Origin: Fundidesulfovibrio terrae
GTDB taxonomy: Bacteria > Desulfobacterota > Desulfovibrionia > Desulfovibrionales > Desulfovibrionaceae
Reading direction: 5' to 3'
DNA: 64,000 nucleotides
Assembly (NCBI RefSeq): GCF_022808915.1
Contig: NZ_JAKZFS010000004.1
Coordinates: 1-64,000 of the forward strand
Shown here: in pieces, positions 46,244 to 55,858 of the stretch
Layout of the letters: each line of letters begins with the position of its first letter
Position numbering within the stretch: the first letter of the stretch is position 1
Program-made: the position numbers and the translations under genes
The notes under the pieces: model-generated
The model's database searches: none
What the model was told of the DNA's origin: nothing
Seen by the model: only the letters and a program-made list of their open reading frames with translations

Positions 46244-47767
46244 TTACTTCTTGTTGTCGGACTGGCCCATGTCCATGCCGGCCATCGAACCCCCGCCGCT
46301 CTTCAGGCGGGTTTCCGCATCCAGGAGGAAGGCGGCCGACGAGGCCACTTTGTCGCCCCGGGACAGGCCCCCTTCGATGGCCACGAAGCCGCCGCCTCGC
46401 ACGCCGGTGGTCACGTCGCGGGGCTCGAAGTTGTTGGGGCTGGACTCGAAATAGACCACCTTCCGGACGCCGGTGTCGATGATTGCCGACTCCGGCACGG
46501 CCAGCCGGGCGCCCAGGTCCGATCCCATCAGGACCTCAGCGTACATTTCCGGCTTGAGCAATCCGTCGGGATTTTGCAGCACGAAGCGTATTCTGGCCGT
46601 CCGGGTATCCCCGGCGACCACCGGATAGATCTGGGCCACCTTGGCGGTCAGGGGCTTGCCTCCCACTCCCGTCAGGGTGATCAGGGCCGTCTGGCCTTCG
46701 CGGAAGTAGGGCAGGTTCTCCTCGTACACGTCGGCCAGGACCCACACCGTACTCAGGTCAGCCAGGTCGTAGAGCTTCTCTCCGGGCATGACCCGCATGC
46801 CCAGGGTAGCCTGGCGGGCGGTCACGTAGCCGTTCACCGGGCTGACCAGGGTGAAGGTCCTGGAAGGCTTGCCGGTCTTCTCCACCTGGGAGGCTAGGCC
46901 ACCTGCGTCCAGGAGCGACAGGCGCTGCCTGGCGGCCGCCAGCAGGGCCTGGCTGTCCGATGCGACCATGGCGCTGTACTCGCCGGGAGAGGCGTCGGAG
47001 GTTTTCGGGGCGGAGTTCTTCCAGCGCAGCAGGTTCAGGTATTCGAGCTGCACGGCAAAGGCCTCGGGGCTGTAAAGGGCCAGGAGCGGCTCGCCCTTCC
47101 TGACCGCCTGCCCCGTATGGTCCACCATCAGGCGCTCGATGAAGCCTTCCGTTTTGGTGGTCACGGTAGCCAGTTTGGTTTCATCCACAGCCACGCGGCC
47201 AGTGGCCCGGATGATCACTTTGAAGGGGCGCATCTCGGCCTGGGCGACCGTGACGCCGATCAGCTTGGCTTGCTCCGGGGTGATCATGGCCATGGGGGGC
47301 ATGGAGTCGGCCGGCGCGGCTTGCTGCGCGGGGGCTGCCATCTGGTGGCCTTCATGTCCCGAGGGGGCGGGCGCCGCCTGGTGGGCGGAGTGGTCCGCCG
47401 CGGCCGGCGGCGTCTGGGGTTTGCCCCCCTGCCCCATGTCCATGCCGGGCATGGACTGGCTCGGCTGCTTGGCCGGAGCCTGAGCCGGCTTGCCCATATC
47501 CATGCCGGGCATGGAGTCCATGGACTGGCCTTTCTGCTGGGGAGCCGGAGTCGGGGCGGGCTTGCTCATGTCCATGCCGGGCATGGATTGGCCATGCTGC
47601 TGCGGTGGCGACGGTGCGGGCTTGCCCATGTCCATGCCTTCCATGCCGCCCTGCGCGCCGGATTGGGCCAGAGCCTCATGGTGCGGCAGGATCATGGCGG
47701 CGAGCAAACATGCCGCCAGCCCCCAGGCCGTCAACGCCGATTTCGCGGTCATGGCCAAAGCCTGCAT
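46244..47767 (-). CDS. cusB: CusB-type periplasmic adaptor with Met-rich N-terminal extension
   Basis: 507 residues. Signal sequence (about 1-34), then a low-complexity segment (42-160) with repeats of 'MPGMDMGKPA' and His/Met/Gln, followed by the adaptor core: 'MAMITPEQAKLIGVTVAQAE', 'TKTEGFIERLMVDHTGQAVR' and 'DLSTVWVLADVYEENLPYFR', which are CusB/CzcB signatures. E. coli CusB binds Cu(I) through three N-terminal Met residues; here the Met content is much higher. GGAGAG lies upstream of the ATG. The C-terminus repeats the motif ('MAGMDMGQSDNKK'). Confidence 0.92.
   Translation of the reverse strand: MQALAMTAKSALTAWGLAACLLAAMILPHHEALAQSGAQGGMEGMDMGKPAPSPPQQHGQSMPGMDMSKPAPTPAPQQKGQSMDSMPGMDMGKPAQAPAKQPSQSMPGMDMGQGGKPQTPPAAADHSAHQAAPAPSGHEGHQMAAPAQQAAPADSMPPMAMITPEQAKLIGVTVAQAEMRPFKVIIRATGRVAVDETKLATVTTKTEGFIERLMVDHTGQAVRKGEPLLALYSPEAFAVQLEYLNLLRWKNSAPKTSDASPGEYSAMVASDSQALLAAARQRLSLLDAGGLASQVEKTGKPSRTFTLVSPVNGYVTARQATLGMRVMPGEKLYDLADLSTVWVLADVYEENLPYFREGQTALITLTGVGGKPLTAKVAQIYPVVAGDTRTARIRFVLQNPDGLLKPEMYAEVLMGSDLGARLAVPESAIIDTGVRKVVYFESSPNNFEPRDVTTGVRGGGFVAIEGGLSRGDKVASSAAFLLDAETRLKSGGGSMAGMDMGQSDNKK
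47426..47644 (-). repeat. Met-rich repeats in the CusB N-terminus
   Basis: Four imperfect copies of a Met-Pro-Gly-Met-Asp-Met core followed by Gly/Ser-Lys-Pro-Ala, at protein residues about 42-114, visible in DNA as repeated CATGTCCATGCCGGGCATGG on the plus strand. Met-x-Met spacing is suited to Cu(I)/Ag(I) binding. Confidence 0.8.
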
Positions 47768-47797
47768 GACATCTCTCCGTGCTTGGTTGTTTCGGGA

Positions 47798-48253
47798 CTA
47801 CTGCTGGCCCTGGTTCATCTGCTGCATCTGTTCGGGCGTCATTTCCTTCATCTGGCCGGGAGGCGTCTGCTTCTGCTCGGGCGCCATGTCCATCTTCATC
47901 CCGCCATGCTCGGACGGCATGGCCTTCATCTGTTCAGGGGACATCATCTTCATCTGCTCGGGCGTCATCATCTTCATCTGTTCCGGCGACATCTGGCGGA
48001 TCTGGTCGGGAGTCAGCTGGCGCATCTGTTCGGGGGGCATCTGATGGATCTGCTCGGGCGTCATCTGGCGGATGTCCGTGGGCGACATCTGCTTCATTTG
48101 TTCGGGCGTCATCTGGTGCATCTGCCCGGAGCCGGACTGGCCGCCGTGCTGCATCTGGGCCTGGGCCGCGCCGGGACCGGACAGCCCGGTCATTCCGCCG
48201 AGGACGAGGAGGGACGCGGCCGTAATGGAAAGAACCTTCATTTTGCTTTTCAT
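47798..48253 (-). CDS. Exported Met-rich octapeptide-repeat protein in the metal efflux operon
   Basis: 151 residues from the ATG at 48253, which has GAGG 6 nt upstream; an ATG at 48265 overlapping the previous stop is an alternative. Signal peptide 1-33. Residues 46-117 are nine tandem 8-residue units of the form [H/K/R]-[Q/M/A]-M-[T/S/P]-P-E-Q-[M/I], and one more unit lies at 136-143. Met makes up a large share of the mature protein, and there is no Cys. It lies between the outer-membrane factor and cusB genes, so a periplasmic Cu(I)/Ag(I) buffer or chaperone role is likely. I recognise no established family. Confidence 0.8.
   Translation of the reverse strand: MKSKMKVLSITAASLLVLGGMTGLSGPGAAQAQMQHGGQSGSGQMHQMTPEQMKQMSPTDIRQMTPEQIHQMPPEQMRQLTPDQIRQMSPEQMKMMTPEQMKMMSPEQMKAMPSEHGGMKMDMAPEQKQTPPGQMKEMTPEQMQQMNQGQQ
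47903..48118 (-). repeat. 24-bp tandem repeats encoding Met-Pro-Glu-Gln octapeptides
   Basis: Nine in-frame units of 24 bp, diverged at third positions and at codons 1, 2, 4 and 8 of the unit. The consensus codes for xQM(T/S)PEQM. Divergence shows selection on protein sequence rather than recent slippage. Confidence 0.85.
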
Positions 48254-48261
48254 GATGAACC

Positions 48262-49716
48262 TCATTTCATGTCGGAGTTGGCGTGTTGCCCACCGGCCAT
48301 GGCGTCCTTGCCCGCGCCGTTGCCGGTGTCGAGAGATTTGGGGAGGGTGATGCCGTCGGTGATGCCGGCCAGGCTTTCCAGGCGCGCCACGGCCTTCTGC
48401 TTTTCGGCCAGCTGCGCCCAGTACTGCACTTCGTAATCCAGGACGCTCTTAAGCCTCGAGACCACCGCGTAGATGTCTCCCTTGCCCGCCGCGTACCCGG
48501 CCATGGCCAGCTGGAAATCTTGGCGGCTCTTGGGAAGGGTGCCCGAGGCGAACAGTTCGCTCAGGCGTTCGGCGGACTGGAGCATGGAGTAGTTTTCCCG
48601 GATGGAGGAGGCGATCATGTTCTTGCCCGCCTCCAGGTCGTACTTCGATTCCGCCAGGTCCGACCTGGACTCCTTCAACCCCTCGGCCTGCTTGACGAAA
48701 AAGAAGATGGGCACGGTCATGGAAACGCTGGCGCTCCACATGTCCGTCCACTTCTGCTTGTTTCCCGCCGGGGTGGACGCGTCCGAGCCGGAGCTGTCCG
48801 CGCCGGTGACCACCTGCGGGCTCTGGCTGACCTTGTACCCTTTCTGGGAATACCCGGCGGACAGGGTCACGTCGGGCACGAATTCAGCCTTGGCCTGGGA
48901 CACCTTGGCCTCGGCCTTCTCCACTTTCTTCATCCGGGCCTTGGTTTCGGGCGAATCGAAGGACGCCTTCACCAGGAGGTCGTCGAGGCTTCTCTTGTAG
49001 GGGGCTTTCGAGGGCTCGGCGGGCGTGCCCAGGGGAGACTTCACGTCCCTGCCCAGGAGGGAGTTGAGCATGCCCTCCAGGGTGGAAAGCCGCTGGCGGA
49101 CCATCTCCGCCTTTTCCAGCAGCATGTATTTTTCGGTCTGGGCCATGACCGCATCGCGCTGGTCGCCCATGCCCGAGGCGTACCGGGCCAGGGCCGACTT
49201 CTCGACCTGGTCGAGGAGCTTGGCCTTTTCCTGAAGAATGTCGATGGTCCGGTGGGCGGTGAACAGGTCGTAATAGAGTTCCTTGACCCGGGCCACCGTG
49301 GCCAGGCGCAGGGCGGTGTACTGAAGGCCCAGGGTCTCCATTTCCTTCTCGGCCACCTTGCCCTTCTGCACCAGCTTGCCCGGGAAGGGCACGGTCTGGG
49401 ACACGCCGAAGGCCCACACGGAATCGTAGGAGTTGCCGAAGGTGTACTGGCTGAGCCCCTCGTTGGTGTACCCGGCCGAGACCATGGGGTCGGGCAGGGC
49501 CTTGGCCTGCGGGATGCGGTGCCTGGCCGACTCCACCCGAGACTGCCCTGCGGCGATCTCGGGATTGTTCTTGAGGGCTTCGCCGACCAGGGATTGCAGA
49601 TCCATGTCCTGAGCCCGGGCATTGGCGGCGACGGCCAGGACGATGCAGGCCACGGCGGCGATACGGCGGAACGGACACCGGCGCGCGCGGCGCGGACGAA
49701 GAGGTTGAGTGGTCAT
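48262..49716 (-). CDS. cusC: CusC/TolC-type outer-membrane efflux factor
   Basis: 484 residues from the ATG at 49716; an upstream in-frame start at 49758 would precede the signal peptide by 14 unlikely residues. Signal peptide with 'AAVACIVLAVAANARAQ'. Two outer-membrane efflux domains with long periplasmic helices ('NNPEIAAGQSRVESARHRIP', 'KVEKAEAKVSQAKAEFVPDV'). No lipobox, unlike E. coli CusC, so the name is by position. First gene of the metal efflux operon; its stop overlaps or abuts the Met-rich gene. Confidence 0.88.
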   Translation of the reverse strand: MTTQPLRPRRARRCPFRRIAAVACIVLAVAANARAQDMDLQSLVGEALKNNPEIAAGQSRVESARHRIPQAKALPDPMVSAGYTNEGLSQYTFGNSYDSVWAFGVSQTVPFPGKLVQKGKVAEKEMETLGLQYTALRLATVARVKELYYDLFTAHRTIDILQEKAKLLDQVEKSALARYASGMGDQRDAVMAQTEKYMLLEKAEMVRQRLSTLEGMLNSLLGRDVKSPLGTPAEPSKAPYKRSLDDLLVKASFDSPETKARMKKVEKAEAKVSQAKAEFVPDVTLSAGYSQKGYKVSQSPQVVTGADSSGSDASTPAGNKQKWTDMWSASVSMTVPIFFFVKQAEGLKESRSDLAESKYDLEAGKNMIASSIRENYSMLQSAERLSELFASGTLPKSRQDFQLAMAGYAAGKGDIYAVVSRLKSVLDYEVQYWAQLAEKQKAVARLESLAGITDGITLPKSLDTGNGAGKDAMAGGQHANSDMK

Positions 49717-49935
49717 GGCGCATCCCGCGTTGTGGTGAAAATCGAAAGGACCCAGCACTTAGCGTAGCTCCTTTCCAGGTTTATGGCAACGGTCTGGGCG
49801 TTTACGGCCGGTTATCCTGGGGTCTCCCGGGCTGTCAGGTGCCGAAGCGCCTCTCCCGCACGTCCCGCTCTCCCCCACAGGCCCCGGCCACGCTGGCGGC
49901 CAGGACCGGAAAGGGGCGGAGAGCTCGCGGCGTCC

Positions 49936-50334
49936 CTATTTCGGGGGATTTAGCGTCTGGCCCTGCGCGGCGCTGCCGGACTGGCCGTTCATGCCGGTGT
50001 TCGGGCTGGTCGTCGCCTTCCAGCTGGTCATGCCGGCCGGATTGGACATGAGGCCGTTCGATCCGCTCATGTCGCCGCTTCCCGACATGCCGGAACTGCT
50101 CATGCCTCCGGAAGAACTCATCCCCCCGGAACTGCCCATGCCGCCGTTGCCGCCGCCCATGCCGCCGGAAGAACCACCCGAGGAACCACCCGAGGAGCCG
50201 TGGCCGCCCCCGCCGCCTCCGCCATTTCCTCCCCCGCCGTTGCCGCCGCCCATGCCCATTCCAAAGGCGAGCGAACTCATGAGCAGCATGGAGACGCACA
50301 GGACCGCGATGTATTTCAGCGAACGTCTGGTCAT
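49936..50334 (-). CDS. Small secreted Gly/Ser/Met-rich protein
   Basis: 132 residues: signal peptide 1-25 ('VLCVSMLLMSSLAFG'), then a Gly/Asn run and repeated 'SSGGM' units (about 60-85), ending in a Thr/Asn/Gln-rich tail. Met recurs every 4-5 residues. No fold is expected and I do not know a family. It lies about 220 bp upstream of the metal efflux operon on the same strand, so metal binding in the periplasm is possible but unproven. Confidence 0.6.
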   Translation of the reverse strand: MTRRSLKYIAVLCVSMLLMSSLAFGMGMGGGNGGGGNGGGGGGGHGSSGGSSGGSSGGMGGGNGGMGSSGGMSSSGGMSSSGMSGSGDMSGSNGLMSNPAGMTSWKATTSPNTGMNGQSGSAAQGQTLNPPK

Positions 50335-50408
50335 TGTTTTCTTCCTGATCCCGGTCCGCGCGGAGCGGAGGGGGTTATATTGTTCGAGGGGCCGGAACGC
50401 GGCCGAAA

Positions 50409-50663
50409 TCAGCGCGAGAAGTTGAAGAAGCTGAACATGGGCATGAGCGACCAGAGCTCCTGCAGGGCGGACGTGTTGGTGGTCGCGGTCGCCTGGGCAT
50501 GGGTGGTGGTCGTGCCGATGGTGGGCGTGGTGGCCTGGGTCCCCCAGAAGGAGAACATGGGCGACCAGGCGTAGGGGTTCTGGGTCGTGACGGTCTGGGC
50601 CGAAGCCAGGGAGGCACTGGAGAGCAGCGCGAACAAAAGGGCGGTGGTGGCGAGCTTTCTCAT
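50409..50663 (-). CDS. Small secreted Thr-rich protein, unknown
   Basis: 84 residues from the ATG at 50663 (AGGAG 9 nt upstream; another ATG at 50669 is too close to it). Signal peptide to about 22 ('SSASLASAQ'). The mature part has a Thr/Ala-rich centre flanked by two similar motifs, 'WSPMFSFWG' and 'LMPMFSFFNFSR', a duplication of P-M-F-S-F. Function unknown. It is followed by the Gly/Met-rich gene 74 bp away. Confidence 0.55.
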   Translation of the reverse strand: MRKLATTALLFALLSSASLASAQTVTTQNPYAWSPMFSFWGTQATTPTIGTTTTHAQATATTNTSALQELWSLMPMFSFFNFSR

Positions 50664-50779
50664 GGTCATATACTCCTATTTTACTCCACTTTTGAGCATG
50701 ACCTCCCTAAGCAAATGGTGTTCCATGGATAAAAATAAATTATTTCCAAGTGTTGACGATTTTCCGGTTCTCACGATTC

Positions 50780-50815
50780 GTGCAGCCGGCTGCACATCGA
50801 CCGTGCACATGTGCA
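50780..50815. promoter_or_regulatory. Two adjacent perfect palindromes upstream of the sigma-54 activator
   Basis: GTGCAGCCGGCTGCAC (50780-50795, 16-bp perfect palindrome) and TGCACATGTGCA (50804-50815, 12-bp perfect palindrome), with a further GTGCAC at 50830-50835. They share TGCA/GTGCA half-sites and lie 137-172 bp before the start codon. Likely operator cluster; the binding protein is unknown. Confidence 0.5.
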
Positions 50816-50951
50816 GCCGTTCTCCCGGACGTGCACCCGGCGGCCCGCGCTCCCGGCTGGACTCCGGCCATGGGCTGGACTAGGACGGGAGCGCCATCCC
50901 CCGTGGGCCCGCCCGCGCGGACCCGGTGGCCATCAGGGAGGACCGTCGGCC

Positions 50952-52676
<1,725 letters not shown>

Positions 52677-52699
52677 CGGGGCGGCAGGTCAAGGCGTTT

Positions 52700-52715
52700 G
52701 TCGCATAGCTGCGAC
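52700..52715. promoter_or_regulatory. Perfect dyad, candidate enhancer site for the sigma-54 activator
   Basis: GTCGCA-TAGC-TGCGAC, 24 bp after the activator stop and about 130 bp upstream of the sigma-54-like promoter, a usual distance for an upstream activating sequence. A further TGTCGC half-site follows at 52716-52721. It could also be a short hairpin ending the activator transcript, though no T-run follows. Confidence 0.4.
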
Positions 52716-52846
52716 TGTCGCGTTTGAGAGAATTTCAATAATTCCGTTTGAATAAATGAATATGTGCATTCTTGTTCGCATTACCGCAACTCCCCTTGAG
52801 ACGCTTCCAGACCGTATCCGTCCGTAATCATAGCCCTTATCAATCC

Positions 52847-52862
52847 AAGCACAATAGTTGCT
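52847..52862 (+). promoter_or_regulatory. Candidate sigma-54 promoter
   Basis: AAGCACAATAGTTGCT matches TGGCAC-N5-TTGCW at 9 of 11 fixed positions with correct spacing; the -24 GG is AG, which weakens it. It lies about 260 bp before the permease start, giving a long leader. Confidence 0.4.
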
Positions 52863-53124
52863 CAGGGATATGCATGTTCAATGCGTGTCCCATGGCCTGG
52901 CCTGCATCGTGACATTCCGAAGCATTATGTCACGTCTGGCATAATAAGCCGAAAACTGCATCAGGGGCGCTTTTGCCGCCAGTGTTGCAATCTGGATGCG
53001 CCCACCCGCCGCGCGGCGGACGCGATGTGCGCCGGGACAGGCCTGTCCCGGCCGAACCTTCAACCCGCATTACGTAGAGGTGTCTTCAGGAAGAATCGTC
53101 TCACATTCACGAAAGGGGGGTATT

Positions 53125-54537
53125 ATGGGTCTTTTGGGTCCTGCCTTGAAGCGAGAGTTTGGGAAACAGCAACCTTTCATCCCGCTCGGGCCATTCCAGC
53201 TCCGGCTCCCGTTCATCCATTACCGGTTCGAGCCCCCCGATTTCATCCAGGGCCTGCTCATGTGCGCCGTGTGCCTGGGCGTCATTCCGCTCCTGCAGGA
53301 ATACCTGGGCATGCCTTTCGAGATCGCCATCACCATCGTCATCCTGAACGGCTTCTTCTACCTCTGGCACGCCCACCTCGGCGACCCCGTGGTGCCCGGC
53401 TGGATCACTCCCGCCATCCCGCTTCTGCTCCTGTGGCTCAAGACCTTCCCGGAAGGCGTGCCCAGAATCCACGCCCTCATCGCCTTCGAGTTCGAACTGG
53501 GCCTGTTCTCCTTCCTGCTGGGCGCCACGGGCATGGCCAAGCGCTTCGTGGACCTGGTGCCGGACGCACTGAAATCGGGCATTCTGCTCGGGGCGGGCAT
53601 CGCGGCCGTGCGCCTGGTGTTCCAGTCCGGGGGCCGTTTCGACTCCTATCCCTGGACCATCACCATCTCCATCGGCTTCGCCTTCTACATTCTCTTCTCC
53701 AACCATTTCAAAACGCTGCGTTCCAAAAGCACGCTCCTCAAGCACATATCCGACCTGGGCCTCATGCCGGCCCTGGTGCTGGCCATCATCGTGGCCCCGC
53801 TGGTGAAGGAGCTTCCGCTCCCGGACATCAAATGGGGATTCACGGTGCCCCAGTTCACGGAGCTCTTCACCCAATGGACGCCCTTCGCCGAGCGCATCGG
53901 CTGGCCGCCCATCAGCATGTATCTTGACGCCGCTCCCCTGGTCTTCGCGGTGTACATCGTGCTCTTCGGCGAGCTGATCCAGGCCGAGGCGCTTATCGAC
54001 GAAGCCCGCGAGCACCGCCACGGCGACGAGGACATCCACTTCAACGCCAACCGCAACAACCAGATCGTGGGCCTGCGCAACATGGGCATGTCCATGCTCG
54101 GCCCGGACATCTCCATGTGCGGCCCCATGTGGGCGGCCATGCAGGTGGTGGAGTGCGAACGCTACAAGCACGGCCCCGAAGCCATGGACAGCCTCTACGG
54201 CGGCGTGGGCTCCTTCCGCTGGGGGACGTTCGCGGGGTATTTCTTCTCCCCCATCGTCACCCTGGTGAAGCCCATCCTACCCATCGCCCTGTCCCTGACC
54301 ATGCTGGTGCAGGGCTACGTGGCGGTGCGCGTGGGCATCCTCAAGGCCAAGACCTTCAACGACCTGGGCGTGGCCGGAATCATCGCGGCCGTGCTCATCA
54401 CCCGCGAGGCGGCCGCGGCCTTCGGCGTGGGCATCGTCCTGTGCCTGCTCATCTACGGCAAGGACTTCTTCCGCAAGTGGGAGCGCTACGACAAGCACAA
54501 GGACCCCGTCTTCAACAAGAAGATCGGGCAGGAGTAG
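53125..54537 (+). CDS. Multi-spanning membrane permease, substrate unknown
   Basis: 470 residues from the ATG at 53125 (AAAGGGGGG upstream). About ten to twelve hydrophobic helices, e.g. 'LLMCAVCLGVIPLLQEYLGM', 'GFAFYILFSNHF' and 'LGVAGIIAAVLITREAAAAF'; a polar loop 'EAREHRHGDEDIHFNANRNN' lies in the middle. The arrangement is reminiscent of NCS2/SulP-type carriers, but I cannot assign it confidently. Located between the sigma-54 activator and the alcohol dehydrogenase, it probably imports or exports the substrate or product of the alcohol/aldehyde enzymes. Confidence 0.7.
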   Translation: MGLLGPALKREFGKQQPFIPLGPFQLRLPFIHYRFEPPDFIQGLLMCAVCLGVIPLLQEYLGMPFEIAITIVILNGFFYLWHAHLGDPVVPGWITPAIPLLLLWLKTFPEGVPRIHALIAFEFELGLFSFLLGATGMAKRFVDLVPDALKSGILLGAGIAAVRLVFQSGGRFDSYPWTITISIGFAFYILFSNHFKTLRSKSTLLKHISDLGLMPALVLAIIVAPLVKELPLPDIKWGFTVPQFTELFTQWTPFAERIGWPPISMYLDAAPLVFAVYIVLFGELIQAEALIDEAREHRHGDEDIHFNANRNNQIVGLRNMGMSMLGPDISMCGPMWAAMQVVECERYKHGPEAMDSLYGGVGSFRWGTFAGYFFSPIVTLVKPILPIALSLTMLVQGYVAVRVGILKAKTFNDLGVAGIIAAVLITREAAAAFGVGIVLCLLIYGKDFFRKWERYDKHKDPVFNKKIGQE

Positions 54538-54585
54538 GCGCCGGACGTATCGGGATCCACGAACGAACATCCATGAGGTGAGCAC

Positions 54586-55743
54586 ATGAACAGGATCACC
54601 ACGTTCCAGACCACGGCCAGGATCGTCATGGGGCCGGGGGCGCTGGAGAGCATCGGAGCGGAGATCACGCGGCTGGGCGCGGGCAAGGTCATGGTCGTCA
54701 CCGACCCCGGGCTGGTCAAGACCGGGCTGGTGGCCAAGCTGGAGGAGCTCCTGGCGGCCGCCGGGATAGCGGCCACGCGCTTCGACGAGGTGGAGGCCGA
54801 CCCCTCCTACGAGACGGCCATCAAGGCGGCCGAGCACGTCAAGCAGGCCGGGGCGGAACTCATCGTGGGCATCGGCGGCGGCTCGGCCCAGGACGTGGCC
54901 AAGGTGTCTTCCATCCTGGCCACCAACGCCGGGCCGGTTTCGCAGTACTTCGGCATCGACCTGGTGCCGCGTCCGGGGCTCAAGCTGATCCTGGTGCCCA
55001 CCACGGCGGGCACGGGCAGCGAGGTCACGCCCATCGCCATCCTCTCCGACCACCACGAGAAGCTCAAGAAGGGCATCGTCAGCGCCCATCTCTTCCCGTC
55101 CACGGCCATACTGGATCCGCTCCTGACCCTGGGCCTGCCGTCCCACGTCACTGCGGCCACCGGCATGGACGCCCTGATCCACGCCGTGGAGGCCTTCACC
55201 TCCAAGAACGCCACCGCCATGACCGACATGCTGGCCCTCCAGGCCATCAAGCTGGTGTACGGCAGCATCCGCACCGCGTTCTCCAACGGCTCGGACGTGG
55301 ACGCCCGCGCCAGGATGCTGGAGGGCAGCATGCTGGCGGGCATGGCCTTCGCCAACGCGGGGGTCACGGCGGTGCACGCCTTCGCCTACCCCATCGGGGC
55401 CGAGTACCACATCCCCCACGGCGTGGCCAACAGCATCATGCTGGTGCCCGTCATGGAGTTCAACATGCTGGGGAACATCCCCAAGTTCGCCATCCTGGCC
55501 GAGGTGCTTGGCGAGAACGTGGCCGGGCTCTCCCAGCGGGACGCGGCCCTCAAGGCGGTGGCCGCCATGCGCGTGCTCTCCGCCGACCTCCAGGTGCCCG
55601 CCAGGCTGAGCGCCTTCGGGGTCAAGGACGAGAACATCCCGGATCTGGCCAAGGGGGTCATGAAGGTGACGCGCCTGTTGGCCAACAACCCGCGCCTGCT
55701 CAAGGTCGAGGACGCCGAGGCCATATACAGGTGCGTGCTCTGA
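54586..55743 (+). CDS. Iron-containing alcohol dehydrogenase
   Basis: 385 residues of the Fe-ADH family. The nucleotide-binding 'VGIGGGSAQDVAKVSSIL' and the metal ligands in 'GMDALIHAVEAFTS', 'VTAVHAFAYPIG' and 'YHIPHGVANSIML' are all present. It interconverts alcohols and aldehydes with NAD(P)H. GAGGTGAG precedes the ATG. It sits 48 bp after the permease and 115 bp before the AOR, which fits a pathway alcohol to aldehyde to acid. Confidence 0.93.
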   Translation: MNRITTFQTTARIVMGPGALESIGAEITRLGAGKVMVVTDPGLVKTGLVAKLEELLAAAGIAATRFDEVEADPSYETAIKAAEHVKQAGAELIVGIGGGSAQDVAKVSSILATNAGPVSQYFGIDLVPRPGLKLILVPTTAGTGSEVTPIAILSDHHEKLKKGIVSAHLFPSTAILDPLLTLGLPSHVTAATGMDALIHAVEAFTSKNATAMTDMLALQAIKLVYGSIRTAFSNGSDVDARARMLEGSMLAGMAFANAGVTAVHAFAYPIGAEYHIPHGVANSIMLVPVMEFNMLGNIPKFAILAEVLGENVAGLSQRDAALKAVAAMRVLSADLQVPARLSAFGVKDENIPDLAKGVMKVTRLLANNPRLLKVEDAEAIYRCVL

Positions 55744-55757
55744 CGCGGCGCTCCCCG

Positions 55758-55787
55758 CTCCCCGGGACCGCAATCGGCCCCGGGGAG
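55758..55787. terminator. Strong hairpin between the ADH and AOR genes
   Basis: CTCCCCGGG / CCCGGGGAG (9 bp) extended by CCG/CGG around a CAAT loop, with one A/C mismatch. It starts 15 bp after the ADH stop. No T-run follows, so it may be an attenuator or mRNA-stabilising structure that sets the ADH:AOR ratio. Confidence 0.45.
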
Positions 55788-55858
55788 TGAAACGGCGCGC
55801 CCGTGCCGCCTGCGCGCGGGCGCGCCAAAACACAACAAGACAACAACAAGGAACGCCC

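Larger units (their letters stand above)
52677..53124. other. 450-bp regulatory region before the permease
   Basis: Non-coding and AT-rich (especially 52730-52900) compared with its surroundings. It holds a perfect dyad at 52700-52715 and a sigma-54-like promoter at 52847-52862. A weaker dyad (CATTATG / CATAATA) is near 52923-52946. This is the expected layout of an enhancer-dependent promoter. Confidence 0.5.

Noticed and set aside
47903-48118. Regular 24-bp repeats considered as a CRISPR array
   Set aside because: Units are contiguous without spacers, remain in frame and code for a conserved octapeptide in an exported protein.
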